Source: Zonotrichia leucophrys gambelii (taxonomy: Eukaryota > Chordata > Aves > Passeriformes > Passerellidae). From it: a stretch of DNA of 64,000 bases. Shown here piece by piece: positions 1-13,600 of the stretch; within the stretch, counting starts at the first letter, position 1, and every line of letters begins with the position of its first letter. The notes under the pieces are model-generated. The model saw only the letters and a list, made by a program, of their open reading frames with translations, had not been told where the DNA came from and ran no database searches. The position numbers and the translations under genes are program-made. The DNA lies in the NCBI RefSeq assembly GCF_028769735.1, contig NC_088171.1, positions 72,557,216 through 72,621,215 of the forward strand, given 5' to 3'.

Positions 1-75
1 TTTGGAAATTAGGTGTGTATTATTGTTGCAGTAGTATCACTAGTAGTACTAGTAATGATGATGATGACGACAAAA

Positions 76-76
<1 letters not shown>

Positions 77-112
<36 letters not shown>

Positions 113-141
113 GTATTAGTATTAGTATTAGTATTAGTATT
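77..141. repeat. Compound microsatellite (ATT)n then (ATTAGT)n
   Basis: An uninterrupted run of ATT/TTA triplets (about 77-112) passes directly into a hexamer array of ATTAGT units (about 108-141). GAT and AGT triplets precede it at about 35-68. The hexamer looks like an expanded variant of the triplet. It is open in several frames, which explains the Ile-rich low-complexity ORFs on both strands here; these are not genes. Confidence 0.93.
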
Positions 142-3100
142 GATGAGGGATACGTTGGGAAAAAATTACATCCAGCATATCCAGCATTCATCCAGAAATC
201 ATTTCTCTGATAAGAAAGGAAGATAAATGTATATACTATGATATACCTGAGTGATGTGTTATTCCCCTAATAGAGAACAGAAAAGAAGAAGGTCTGGTAA
301 AATCGACCCACAACGAAAATGACATTTGCTGGTTATTTCCCACTTTGCAGAGGGAAGCAGTGAGGTTGGGTAGTGCCTGCACACCAGTGATTGGAAGAGG
401 CTCAGAATTTTGTGTCTTCAGATCCTTAGGTCCCATCTCAAGTTTTGACTCCAGTGCACTTCTTGTGTTCCCCAGAATCTGAAGTTGTTCAGAAGTAGAC
501 ATGGAAAAGTCTCATTCCCTACCAATCAGTGGAAAGCAGAGGTCTCTCCCTACTGCGAAATGGGGTGAGTAGAGAAGGGAACCCCTTGACTCCCTCCATG
601 GACAGGTCTTTCTGTGCTCCACTCTATGGCTGAGACAGGGACAGTGCCCATGGTTCCCTCTCAATTGCAATTCCTGCTGTTAAGTGATCATCCATTTTAA
701 AATTAGGAAATATCACTAAGGTTTCAGAGCTCCTGGTGTGGACAAAAATGCAAAAAAATAAACTCTGAGAGTTCAGTAAACAATGCAAATTTTAAAAAGA
801 AAAATAGCACTATTTTAAAATCTCAGATTTTTTGAGGGGGCAGGGAGATGAGGGAAGAGTGCAGAGCTGAGAAAAAGAAGGACTGATTTTGTTTTTTAAA
901 AAACAATCTGGGTTTGGCAGTCCTCCACCATGCTCTAGAAAACCAAGATGTATTCATGAAGCTTCCTATCACATTTTGTGGCTTTTTATGTATAGGATGG
1001 AACTATAAATGAAAAACTATTATAACCGCTCGTGTAATGCAAAAATCAGGAACAACTTTTTCCTCCTGTCTTGCTTGCAGAATCATAGCCAGGTGAGTAG
1101 ATTTTTCCCTTATGTATCTAGAAAAATTTCTCTGAAATACAAGTCAGACCCATAATTTCATCTATTCCCTAATGTGTAGTTAGTACTTATCTGATAAGGT
1201 TTTTTTTTTCTAAAGCTATTAGTTTATTTGAACACAATATTTTGAGAACCACAGATGCTTTTTCTCTTTGTTGACTCATTAGCACTAAAATGCCATTTTT
1301 AAAAGGCCTTTAACAAAAGCCCAAAAAATCAGAATTAGTTATATGCAGAGAGTGAAAGCAGATAATTAAGAGGGAATATGGATATGTCAAAGCATATATT
1401 TGGTGACTATGATATATCTTGAAAAACTATTAGAAATATGGCTAGAGAGAAGGAAATTATTTTGGATAAGAAAGAACAAAGAATAAAACCAACAATATAA
1501 AAAAATATCAATTTTGCCTTTTTTCCTTTCTTTTTTTTTTTAGTACAAGAAGAAAATGGACGGAATTGCCCACTTATATTTCTTATGAGAATTTCCTTAA
1601 GGTTTCTTTTTGTCTTTGCATTCCAAGAAAAACAAGAAATAATCTGGAAAGCAATCATCTTTAAAAAAACGAACATAAAATAAAGAACTCAAGATTTTAG
1701 AACTTCATCCTCTGTAATCCTTATGGGATGGCTGATCCCATGGCTTTCTTGATTATATAGGTAGACAGGAGAAAAATAAATAAAGCTTTCTGATGCATCT
1801 GAAGTCCTGTGTGCAGCATGTTCCTAGCCAGAGGCTGAATGCTGGGCACATACATGACTGCAGTGGAATGATTTTTTTTAGTTATGCAATATCCTTCCTA
1901 AAATAGTCCTACTTCTGATAATATTTTACATTTGTAAGTTTATTTTTGGAATATTTCTACCAGTCTAACAGACCTGACAATTCCAATCCTTTTAAGGCAA
2001 AGGCTTCTAGGGAAAAAAATAAAAAAGAAAAGACTTCTAAGAAGATGTCAGAAGCCTTTTCAGACACCTAATAGACTTACTGAGCCAAATGCAAACATTT
2101 TAGGAAAACAATGTGCCATTTAGTGTCTTTGATATATCACTATTCACTGTTCTGAAGACACAGATTAGTATAAAATCTGATCAGTTCTTTGGATGAGCTT
2201 TATAAAATAAACTGGTTTTTGGAGAGCAAGTCTCAAACAACATAATGAAATGAATTCATCTGTTTTTGACTTGTCTGAATTTGTACATTTCAGAAGACAA
2301 AATAAAATTTAATATTGCAATACATGCTATTTCTTAGAACAAAAAGATTGACTTTTTCCATTCTTGTGTGGTTAAAGATAGCATGGAAAGAGACCTTAAA
2401 AATATATATGCATTTAATGTGCAATGAATCTTGACAATATAATATTTTTAAATTTAAAAAGCCCGTGCAATCCTGGGTCTTTGGGTAACTCTGCTGGAAT
2501 TCATAAAGTTAGAGGGTTTTTAGGAAATGGTTAAAAAAGTATAGGCCTCAGACTGAAGTTTTGTTAGCATTGCAAATACAGCAAAAAAGTTTTCTAAGCA
2601 GTAGAGCATACGTGACAAATAACAATAGGCCTCTGTAAAACTAGCTTATAGATGGCAACAAGGTTATTTAATGTATATCTTTAGAAGGTTAGCATGAATA
2701 GAGCTCTCTTCTTTGTCTCTTATGAACCGGTCTTTGTTTTAACTACCATTATGTGTGTTTTATAAGATTGGATAGAATTCTTGTCAATATGTGTTGTTCT
2801 GTGTACAATTGGCTGAAATCTAGGCCGAGATGGTTTTATGCTATGCTGTAATGCCACACCTCCTTGGCAATCCCTGTGGATCAGCGAGCTGATAACATCC
2901 TGTCTCCATTGTCTAACAATGTCTTGAGACTGATGTGCTGAAAATAAAAACAAGCTCTTGTGGTCTGGATTGTCCAGTGTTGTCCATATCTGGACGTAGT
3001 TGCCGCGGTCCATGGTTTCCTCGGTAAGCGCGGACTCTTGACATAAATTGGACATATATATTCCCAGCAAACTCTATAATTACGACAGCATATATGAGTG

Positions 3101-5818
3101 AGTTTTATTTAAATCAGTAACCGAACTGTCATAGAATTGAACAAAATGGAACGTTTAAGCCACAATTTTACCTGCAGGTATGATGACATTCAGCCCTCAG
3201 AAGACAAAGAAAACAGGCATCCTCTCAGACCTAAACAAAACATACAATTGCTCTAAAACTTTGTCTTTTTAGGACAAAAACCCCAAAAACTTTCTAGTGC
3301 AATATAGCTGTGCAAACACCTTCAAAATTAGGATTTCTCCAAGGTAACTTGCCTTTTGCACTGAATAATTGATCTACCTGTCAAAATACAGCAGTAGGTG
3401 TGACCTGTATGCCAAACTATTGGGAAATGCATGTCTGATTTTATACCTGCTCTATACCAGGTTAAATATATCAGGTGCAATACATATGACCTAAAGTAAT
3501 ATTCACATAAACCTGTAACTGCTCAGTAAACAAGTGATTCATGGAAATATTGTCCTGTGAAACCATTCTGCTGGCACTTGTTCCTTTCAAATGAAAATAT
3601 GGCACAGAACAGCCACTTTATCTCTTGCACTCCTGAAGTTTAAAACAAGGCAGTTCTCCTGGCTGATGAAGAAAGAAGCTGTGATCAGACACTCAGCAGC
3701 AGAACCTGAGCCAATAGTATTTAAATTTCTTTGCAATATTATCTTTTCAATAGAAAGGCAAAATTTTGAAATTTGGGATATACATTAGAGTTGGATCAAA
3801 ACTTATGTCTCTGAAATTTCTTTATGCTTTATCTTTCTTGGGCTTCATAAGAATCCATGAACACTGCACATAATAGTCTAAACATTTCTCTTCCCATTAG
3901 ATTAATGGAAAGAAATATGGGTCTTTGACCATAGAATTTAGCTGAGAAACAGATATAAGAAATAAAATTAGGTACTTCACTAAGTTCTATATTACTGAAT
4001 TATATAAGTCCATTTGATTTAAGATTATTAGAAATTTTGAATTTGGAGAAAAAGCCCTCAAAATTTCATGTAGTTTTGTTGCTATAGGACTATTTGTATA
4101 AAATAACTCCCACAGTAAATCATTAATCTTTCAGATGTGCAGTCTATTTGCAAAGATTATCTCTGTTCCTAGCAGAAATGATGATTTGTTTGTGCTCATG
4201 GTGTTTGTCAGAAAACAGACAAACATGAATATTTTAGAGACCAGCCTGCTCCAGAACATAACCCTGTTCCTCTTATTCCAGCTGGAAAACAATGTTGGCT
4301 TTACAAACTGTGATTATATTGCAATTTTTCTTAAAGTGGAAAAAATATTGTAAGAGAAGTATTTTATTCTTTCTCATCTTTGCTGAAGATAATGGACTTC
4401 CTTCCTAGCACTGTAAGAAAAAGAGAATTTGAGACTTTAGATGTTTTTCATTGAGGGGTTATTGTTTAACTAACACTGTGATTCCTACACAAATAAATGT
4501 TCTTTTGTGCTTAAATTCCTGTAGCCAAGGGTGTTATAAAATCCCACATCCATTAAAGTAAACCTGTATTTTTCCAGCAGCTTTGCAGACACATCACTCT
4601 CACAGATGCATTGTGTGAGGCAGGTGAACTATTATGTCTCAGAATTATGCTGCAATGAGGATGTCTTTCTTTCTAACCTAATTCACAGTTACATTGCAGG
4701 AAAAATACAAGATTTAGGCAAAGTGTTAGGACAATATGACTGTTGTAATCCAAGTCTCAGAGTACAAATGCCTTGAATACTTGAATTGTAGGAAACAGGC
4801 ATTTCAATGTCCACTACAACGCTTTATTTGTTGTTAGTATGTCATGGCAAATTTTATATCAAGCAATGATTATTCCCTGAGATCAGATGCACAAATGAGA
4901 TGAGCTTTGAAGATGGATTTAGCCCTGGCTTTAATGGTAACCAATTGTTAAGATCCCAAATTATCTCATTATAAGATGTTTTCTATCTTTGAATTAATTG
5001 TGATGGGCAACATTTAGAACCATAGAAACAGTGTTGGATTCAATACAAGATGAATCCTGCTGTCTTTTGAATGAAACATAGCACTTGAAAATAGTTCATG
5101 TATTATATTCTTGCAATATTTTACAATCTTAAACATTTTGTTAATGCAAAGCATGCCATCAACAGAAGAAAACAATAAGCTAAATGCACTGTTCCTAGGT
5201 GTGGAGTTATTCATACATACTGACCAGACAAGTACCTCATGCTCTTGATGCTGGTTTAGACATTGATAGTTATTGCCATCCCAAAATGTATCAATGTTTA
5301 AAAAGACAGGCAGGTGTGTGATCATCTGCTTGAAAACAGAAGAAGGGTTTCAGCTCCAACCACACATTGTAATCCTTGTTCCTTATCTTTTTTTCTGCCA
5401 CTCCTCTCCTCCTTCCTTTCTTTTTAAATGCAAAAGCATATCTTCTAATTTCTCCTCTTTTGCTTGAGGGTGTAAAGAGATTTAGGGAAACACTGTCTGC
5501 ATGAAAACACCAGGAAACTGCGCTATAGTTTCTTTTCTTCCACCACTGTGGAGCAGATACTTGATTATTTCACATGCCAGTTTTCATTAGTGTTTCCAGT
5601 GCTGTGTCCCTTTCCTTAGCTTCCGGAAAAATTCTTTACAACTAGCTGCATCTCTGTTTATTATACTACTGACCACTTGGCTCCTGGTTCAGACCAAGGA
5701 TACATGCAGAAGCAAGCCAGAATACTGTAGCCTACGGATTGTAGGTTCAGCTATTTTAAGATTATATTCTAAACATTTTTTTATCCATTTATAATAAGGG
5801 AACTTGAGGAATAGCAAC
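142..5818. other. No gene recognised; AT-rich unique sequence
   Basis: I see no recognisable repeat, RNA gene or protein in this 5.7 kb. The longest ORF is a minus-strand frame of 116 codons at 2720-3070, near a small cluster of CpGs around 3000-3035 (see findings). I do not recognise its product. Short T and A runs, for example near 1531-1542, are the only simple sequence. Confidence 0.6.
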
Positions 5819-6330
5819 TCATGGAAAAATTTAGGTTCAAAGGAACCTCTGGAGGTAATCTGCCAGAACATTTTTTGTGAAAGCAAGGCCTTATTCAGAT
5901 TATGATTTTCAAATTAAGCATTGCATATTTGCAACAGAGAGATTTGTTTGGACAACCTATCCCAAATCTCAGTATTTGTCTTTGTGAAGAACTTGTACAC
6001 AAAGTGAATTTACCCCGAAGGAGCTTGTGCATATATTGTCTTCTCCTGTTGTCATGCATCCTCATGAAGAGAGGATCTCCATCTTCTCTTTAACTCCTTG
6101 CAGATACTGGAAAACTGAGGTCTACCTGAGCCTTCCCATTACAAACACGAATTCTCCAACATTTCTTTATATACCAAGTTTTAAATTATCTCAGCTTCCT
6201 ACCGGTCTCGTGCTGGACTCACTCCAAGCTCCCTCTTTTGAACTGGAGACATCAAAACTGGACACAGTATTCCAGGTGTGGCCTAACAAGCGTCTATATA
6301 GTCAACAACAATTCTTTCTTTGGGAACAGG
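5819..6330 (-). mobile_element. CR1 LINE fragment, 5'-truncated, degenerate
   Basis: Read on the minus strand this is the 3' part of a CR1 retrotransposon. The 3' end is at about 5819-5860, with the family's 'TTCAAAGGAACCTCTGGAGG' type of segment (seen on the plus strand). It continues through a stretch matching 'CAACCTATCCCAA' at about 5953, then 'TGCATCCTCATGAAGAGAG' at about 6055, and ends near 'CTGGACACAGTATTCCAGG' at about 6258-6276 and the following 50 bases. These landmarks occur in the same order as in CR1. Many substitutions and indels show an old copy. The two ORFs overlapping it (5902-6093 and 6027-6335) are chance frames in antisense. Boundaries are accurate to perhaps 20-40 bp. 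Confidence 0.85.
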
Positions 6331-7950
6331 AGTAACCTAACAAGAATATACCAAGTAAAACATGCAATGTGTAAAAATTTAGTGATTATGTGAGTGTGAT
6401 TGTGTACAGCCACATGTATGCTCACAGAATACACATATAAATGCAGTTGTGAGAGATTTGCAGCTTGAAAATTTAATTGCTTCTGTGCCTGAAGAAATTA
6501 GTATGAACATAATAAATATACATCTAATAAGGTAGTTACTGACCAGTTTACTTTTTCCTTATATTCTTCCTTAAATTTTCCTTTTTAATTTACTTTGCCT
6601 TTGACCCATCTTACACAACCTACATGATAGAGAAGGAGAGCTTGCCATAGAAAAATACAGAGCAAGAGTATTTTCAGTTTCCCATAGGAGTTATAAAAAA
6701 AAGGCCTTTACTTCAGAAGGTTTGACATAATGATAATTTAAAGGAGCAGGGAAGTGAAATTTGTGCTGTTTTAGTTAGAGGTACCTTGTCCTAAGTGGCA
6801 GTACTTGATTTTCTTTTTAGATTGGGTAAAGAAAAAATAAAAAGGAAGCTGAAAAATTAACTCAGTGTAAAATTTTTCTTGATATCCTTTGATCTTAAAG
6901 CAGGCAGAGGGCTTTTTTATTTTCTCTTCCTTGAAAAATTGGCTGTGTTGCTAAATAGATCTTTTTCTGTCCAAGCTGCAGTGAGAGGGTTACTGTGCAT
7001 GTTCCTATAGGCCTCTCTCCTATATTCACTTGTCTTTCAGCTGCTGGGGTTGAGTTCTTGGCAATATTTCTGCAAAATACCCTCATCTCACAAAGTGGAA
7101 GACTACATCCTAATGACCTCCAAGAATTTCCTTCAGCCTTCCTGGTTGCAAAGCTGGTATGCTACATCAAAAGCCCCATTGGTTATCCTGACATTAACAA
7201 TTTTAGAAAGATATTTTTTACTGAATGTTCCTGGGTTGGATATTCAGTTTTACTTGCAGATCTGTGAAAGGCAATGAGATTATACTGATGCCAGAGACCA
7301 GTAGAGTATTTCTGATTTGAGGAGTTCTCATATTTCTAGCAGATGAGTCTGCATATTTTGGAATTTAATCTGGAAAGCACTGGGTGGAAAACATGCAAAG
7401 GCAAACTGCTACCTGACTTGTAAATGAATAACTCGTATGAATTTAGGCAAGTGCTGCAAGTTTTGCAAAACTCTATTACAGAATTTCTCGATAAAAGAGT
7501 ACATTTGCTGAGTATCAAAGCTTTCTGCTTAAGAAGTCTCTTCTGTAATTTCCTCTATCTGTTACCTAAGTGAAAAGACAGAAAACAGAAAACAACATTT
7601 GCTGTTAGTTTATTGCTTTGGCTCAGGGATTCTCATATTAGTGTTAACTGCCACTGAGAACAGCAGGTGGTAATTTCCAATGGAAACGAGCAGCTACTAG
7701 ACCAGACAACGCTCATTTACTTACACCTTGTGCAATGCTTCTCGGGAATATTGTCAGCTGTGGGCTCTTTCTCATTTGTCCTTGTTTTAGCTGACATTGT
7801 CATTCATGACTATACTGTGAGTGTAAATGATGATCTAATGTCACTTCTATAATTACTTGGCACCCTGAATAAACTGTAATCCCCCTGGGTCAATAACTGC
7901 TCTCAGCTTGACATTCAATAAACAAGGTTTGGAGAATTGCTGTAGTTTCA

Positions 7951-7951
<1 letters not shown>
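6331..7951. other. No gene recognised
   Basis: Unique-looking AT-rich sequence with only short ORFs (up to 90 codons, overlapping in two frames at about 6995-7277). None has a recognisable domain. AATAAA hexamers occur at about 7869 and 7918 but have no identifiable gene upstream. Confidence 0.55.

Positions 7952-7979
<28 letters not shown>
7952..7979. repeat. Homopolymer T tract, 28 nt
   Basis: Twenty-eight consecutive T residues. On the minus strand this could be the poly(A) tail of a retrocopy, but I see no AATAAA signal just upstream in that sense, no target-site duplication, and no gene-like body at 7980-8300. I treat it as a mononucleotide repeat. Confidence 0.9.
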
Positions 7980-7984
<5 letters not shown>

Positions 7985-10484
7985 CCTCCTGGTGCTTTTC
8001 AGTGAATGCTATTCAGGAATAGTTCTGGACCATTAAGAAAAGAAAGGAAACAACTGCACACAGTGGGAGACTGCTGCAGGGACGCCTCTGATTTTTAACA
8101 CTTAGTTACAAAGGCCTCTTACCTGTAGGGTGCAATTCATCTTCAATGCAATTTTTGAGAATGACTTCAGGGGGAGTGAGACCTCCCCCAGTCTGGGAGG
8201 CTGCTCTTTGTCATGTCATGAATCATGGTTCTAAGGGCACATATTACAGGCATTGTGACTATGTCTGTTGTATCCCTCCTTTATGCCTCAAGATTTTTGT
8301 CAGAACTTGACTTTTGTTGTTGTAGCCTTGAATGTGACTTCACATAATGCAACCCAGGTAGGTGCAACCAAGCCTTTCAGTTATAAAATAAATTTCCACT
8401 GTCATGCACAAGGATGACATGCAACAAGGACAAATCAAGCATTGTTGCAACACGGTCTGTGTTGGTTTCTGCTGCTCTAACAATGACCCAAAAATTGCTG
8501 TTTTGTAACTACTCAGGGTCTACTCCTCCCCATACAGCCTAAAGGTCACAGTGATCTTGAGTTTTATTCTCAGTTTTCCTATATCCTTCATCTTCAATGT
8601 TATGGAAACAATACCTTGTTTACTTGCACATTATCATATCCAATGTGCACATGCCATTGTCTAAGAAAAACAAACCCAACTTGTCCTTCTGCTTCTGCCA
8701 AATCCAAGGAAGACTTTATTGGGTGGTAGGATTAATCATAAGGCAATTGCAGCCACAGCAGCCACTGCAAGAAATGATTAATAAACTAAGATTATAGTAA
8801 AGCTGAGTAGCAAATGATTTATAAACAGCAAAGTTAAAGAAATCGGCCAAATCTTCCATATTATGAGGGCTGAGAAAAGTAAGTATGGAACTACTTTTAA
8901 GACTTAACCTTTCAAAAGAGACTTGCATGACACAGAAGTTCAGTGTCACCTGGACTTCTGATCTGTATGCCATGTTTTGAGCAAGGAAGAGCAGAATATA
9001 AAGAAGGAGTGAAAGGGAGGAAAACTTTAGGGATCCAGCCATTGTGTACAGAATTGAAAGAAATTGCAAAAAAGTGATCATAAGAAACACAGTGGATTTG
9101 ATGATGGAAGGTGGATAATGACAGAATTTCTTGCTAGAGAGTTTGTGTTCAGTCTGAGACCAATATTTCATGGTTTTGCAAGGGCAGATGGACTCTGAGG
9201 ACTCTTAAAAGAATAATTTACCAATCTCTTCTATTTATATTATTTCTATTGATTCTTTATTATTTTATATAATATTTAGAGGTATGCTTTGCATACAGCT
9301 CCAAAGAACTTTGGAGTCACTGTTTAATGTTGATACTCCAAACAGTAATAAGCCAGCTGCATCCCTGCCAGCAAAGCTGTGCCTTGCCACTATGAACAAA
9401 AACACAAGAGCAAATTAATATTTGCCTAATTGAATATCTGTGCTTTGATGACCAATCCTGTGCTTCTTCTAAAAATAAATCTATTAAAATATGCATTGGT
9501 CCCAGATAGACCATTCATGAACAAGCTGAGAAAGAGTTGAAAGTAACATAGCAGTGGCAAGGCAGGAAAAGAGGGTTGCTTTTCTGGAGTGTGCTGTTAA
9601 GCAGCAGAAACACACCCAAGTCTTATGTTAGGGTGTCTGTTGGTCTATAGACAGACATCCTGGACACTTTAGTAGATGCTGTCATTTTTAAAAATAAAAA
9701 TACATGTTGATCTTTTTCCTAAGATACTTTCAGGGCCAACATGTAGTGAAATCCATGGAGATCCTTTCTGTGTGCAATTAGGTAGTAGAGGGACAATAAA
9801 AAGTCTTAACATTCTCAGGAATAAAAATTGCAGCCGTAACCACATTATATGTAATAAGTTCCTTAAATTGTTTCCTATAGCTTTAAACTCCTCTTTAACA
9901 CCATTCCCTGTGGCTGGGAACTAAGATCGCCACACAGGAGAAAATCTCTGCACTTAAAATAAAAGGAAGGAAAATACTTTGTTCTCCTACATGTCAGTTA
10001 AAGAATCTTTATAGGGGACAATGTATGGAGGGGAAATAGAAGTGTAGATGGATTTCATCATTATTTTGTCCCCTTGAACAGTCATGTTACCTTTCTTGAT
10101 CAGTGTCTTTGTCAGAAACCCTTCACAGCATTCAAAGACTGACTCAGATCAGGAGGTGAAAATGAGAACTTTGTGTGAGCCATGAAGAGCAGAAAGGATC
10201 CAGCACTGGAGAGGAAACAGAAGACTGTGGAATGAAGGAGCAGGGACAGTGCCCCAGAACACCATGAGTCTCCAAAATTATGCATATAATTGCATAAATT
10301 GACCCAACATGCTGTCACTTCCAATGCACCACTAGCAGTGTTCACTCTTTGTGCTGCTATGCAGGTGTTCTAGGACAGTAAACAATACAACCCATGTAAC
10401 CCATGTCTTTAACAACTCATTCTGGACATGTGGAAAATAAAATGAAGTATAGTAAATCCTTGAGGGTTAGAGCTTCCATAAGCA
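7980..10484. other. No gene recognised; contains the window's longest ORF
   Basis: The minus-strand frame at 8716-9171 (151 codons) is the longest in the window. Its translation is rich in Leu, Ser and Phe, with hydrophobic stretches, but matches no family I know. A small perfect stem-loop sits at 8170-8189 (GGGGGAG, 6-nt loop, CTCCCCC). No repeat family was recognised. Confidence 0.55.
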
Positions 10485-10672
10485 TAGGGATAAAGCCCAG
10501 GGAGAAGGTACATTACAAGTCCCTGGGAACGTTCAAAGTCAGGTTGGACTCTAAAAAACCTGATCTAGATGCAGATGTAGCTGCACATTGCAGGGCAGTT
10601 GGATTAACTGATCCTTAAGTACCTTTGAAATGTTGCTTCCAACCCAAACTACTCTGTGATTCTATGATAAAC
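10485..10672 (+). mobile_element. CR1 LINE 3' end, short
   Basis: The last ~190 bp of a CR1 element on the plus strand. It has a diverged version of the 'cccagagagg...ctggaaacattcaaagtcaggttgga' region, then 'TTGCTTCCAACCC' at about 10633, and terminates in the CR1 octamer motif 'CTGTGATTCTATGAT' at about 10653. It is strongly 5'-truncated, as most avian CR1 copies are. The 71-codon ORF at 10403-10618 overlaps it by chance. Confidence 0.88.
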
Positions 10673-13600
10673 AGCTTGCATTCTCCTCACATCAGTTTTA
10701 TATTTTTTTAATTCCAGGAAAATATTGTTCAATGTTATTAAGCATTTTTAACTTATCAATATACATTTTTTAGCACCATGATAAAATCCTTTGTTGCTTT
10801 TCTAAGGTCTTTTAGTACGTTAATGAAAGATTTTTCAAATATTTCTGTTATCTGACTACCAGGTGTGACATAATTCTATATTTGTTGTTCATGGAATGAT
10901 TGAATTTAATGTCTTTTCTTTTTTGCATGCAATAAAAATGTTAAGGATACAAAATGCATGCAGTGTGTAGTATTATGTGTTAAAATATTATCCAGGCTTT
11001 CCTCTCAAGAACTGTCAGCAATACTGCATATATGACTAATATTTATCATTCAGGTACAAACAGAAATATTTTTCCCCATAGAACACCACTTAGTGATTTT
11101 TTAAAGCATATCATAGTCCAACAGCTTGACAGCTGACTCTAATAAATGCTCTTATTAATCACTCTGTCTGTGTCCAGCTATCATCTGCCTGACAAGGCAC
11201 CCCTCTAAAGACACTGCAACACACAGAAATGCCAAGTGTATTGGCCTTCCCAAGATCTAGGCTACCACAGGGTCTTTCCTAAAGAAAGCTCATTCTGCAC
11301 AGGTGCCACCCTACAGATATACTGAGAAGAACTGTTGGGGACCATGAATTTAAAACCTCTCAAAACCTCAGGATCCAGAAAATGCCTTTTTTGTTGGAAA
11401 CCAGCAAGCAAGAATATGACCATATTAGTCAGATTTACACCATGTAGTGATTATGTAGGAAGTGTAAGGTGGCAAAACTTGTTGATGTAGATAAAGGCCT
11501 GGACAGTAGACACTGCCTATTTGTAATTCTTTGAGACACCTCCAAAAGTAACAGGTTTTTTTTGAAGTGGATAGAATGGTCTAAGTATCCCTTCTGATAA
11601 TGTATTTATATCTGATCTACAGCATTGAGTTAGAAGATTCAATGCACTTCTCCCTGGGCTTGTTCTCAGTTCAAGGAGGTTCAGTGGGGTCTGGAAAAGC
11701 AGAGTCTAATTTTTCATTCCGTCCCTTTTTCTAGTCCCTATAATGTGATCTGTGTTAGACATCACTCACTTTGCAGTATCCTGGATGACTTTAGCAATTA
11801 AAATTTTTAAAAATTACTTTGAGCTTTACAATAGCTGTCATTAGGTGACAGCATATGGCAACATATGACTGGACAACACACTTTGAAAGTGAATAGTGAG
11901 ACAACTTGCTTCCTGCATTACACTGAAGGACCCTTGCTCCTTACTGCCTCATGGTGCCATTTTGATGTGCTTAATCCCTCACTGTGCTACCTTCCTTTCT
12001 TATTGTTTTTTCTAGGAAGATTACTGATCTCAGAACAATAAAAAATTCCCCAACCAATCCAAACCAAAATGTAAACCAAAAACATTTATGCATGACATAT
12101 CTTCTCTAATTGTGTGGCCATTTCATACTGTCTTCTGATTCCTCCATCCTCCTTTGGCACAATCAACTGTCTAGCAAAAAGGTTGTGAAGAGCCTGTGTT
12201 TCATATTCCCTAGAGTGCAATCAAAGCTTGAAAAATGAGGGGTGCCAGCTGCATCACTCATTTTTGTTGTATGCCTGAAACCAAGGCTACTCCGAATGTC
12301 TGTGGTAAGTGCTGAAGTAGCAATGAGGAGAGGCAGAAATCTGAGGTAGGGAAACATCTGTCTGCAATCATGAAATGGCAGAACTTTTCTACTTTCACAG
12401 AATTCACACAGACACAGGTACCTGTATTGGAATTATGAAAAACAGGGGACTGGATATTAAGCATGTTTCCACTGGATTGAAAAGCAGACCTGAGCCAGAT
12501 CTGCTTGGCCCAAAATCTGTCATTATTTAGCATTTGTTCAGTGAGCTGTGTAAAGTGAATTGGGAAGTTAATCTGATTTTAAGACAAATATGATTTGTTT
12601 GTTTAAAGATGTTTCTCTTGTTGTTGATGAAGAAAGCCTAAAAGTTGAGATAAACCAAGCTACATTTAACTTTATTTTTTAAGCCATTGGAAAAATATCC
12701 TTAATTTTTTGCATATAAATTTCCAAGTATTATCCTCAATTAAAATTATTAGTACTTTATCTTATTTATCATATTTGTTGATTTGAGTAAAAAATCTTTT
12801 TTGGGATATTGAAAATGAATGTATTGCTTTCCATTGTTGTCTTTGCCCATCATTATCATAGATGGTTAGTTCTGGTTTACACATTGTTCTGTAACCAAAA
12901 GAAAAAAAAGGAAATGCACATACAGACAGAAAACTGAGTGGTGTGTCAGAGATTCTGAGAGTTTAAACAGGATTACATATATTTTTTGTTTATTTTATTT
13001 TCTTTTATTTCTTTTTTCTTTTTTATTTTTAATTTTGTATTTTATGTTGCAGAAAATAAAAAGCTCATGTAACACCCTTGGGAGAAAGGCAGTTCATACT
13101 TGTCTTCTTTCACTGAACGTCTTGGTCCACAGATTCTGTATCTGAATACAAACAGCCTGGTTACAGAAGCACTTACAGATCTCAGTTCAACGGTTCCAAA
13201 AATAAAATTCAAAGGGGAAGGCTTATATTTTCCTTGGTATCGATCAAGAAAAGTCACTACATCTTTTATTGTAACTTTCATTATGTTTTTAAATTTAAGT
13301 CTTTGTCCACTTTCTCTTCCTTTTCTTCCCTACTTTTTACTGGAGCTGATGACCAGTTTCTGCTCCAAATACAAAAAGCTTTGTATCTGTGATAAATTAC
13401 AGCATTTGTCAAAAGACTGTCATTGCTTTAATGATATCCCTGTCTTGAGACGTTTCACTTGTGTTTTGCTCGTCTAGAGAAAACGCATGCTATGTGCTTG
13501 GAAGCACAGTCCTTTTACATTTCTATACCTAAGAGAGTCTAATGAAACACTTCCAATTACAGTAATTTCAAGCTGCTTTATTTAGACCTTATAGAACCAG

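Noticed and set aside
7952..7979. T28 tract as the poly(A) tail of a minus-strand processed pseudogene
   Set aside because: No AATAAA in the right place, no gene-like body and no flanking target duplication.
8170..8189. GGGGGAG/CTCCCCC stem-loop as a terminator or RNA element
   Set aside because: A 7-bp stem is expected by chance at this scale, and intrinsic terminators are not a feature of vertebrate genes.
8716..9171. 151-codon minus-strand ORF, the longest in the window
   Set aside because: No recognisable domain, composition typical of AT-rich random frames, and about one ORF this long is expected by chance among the several thousand frames between stops in 64 kb.
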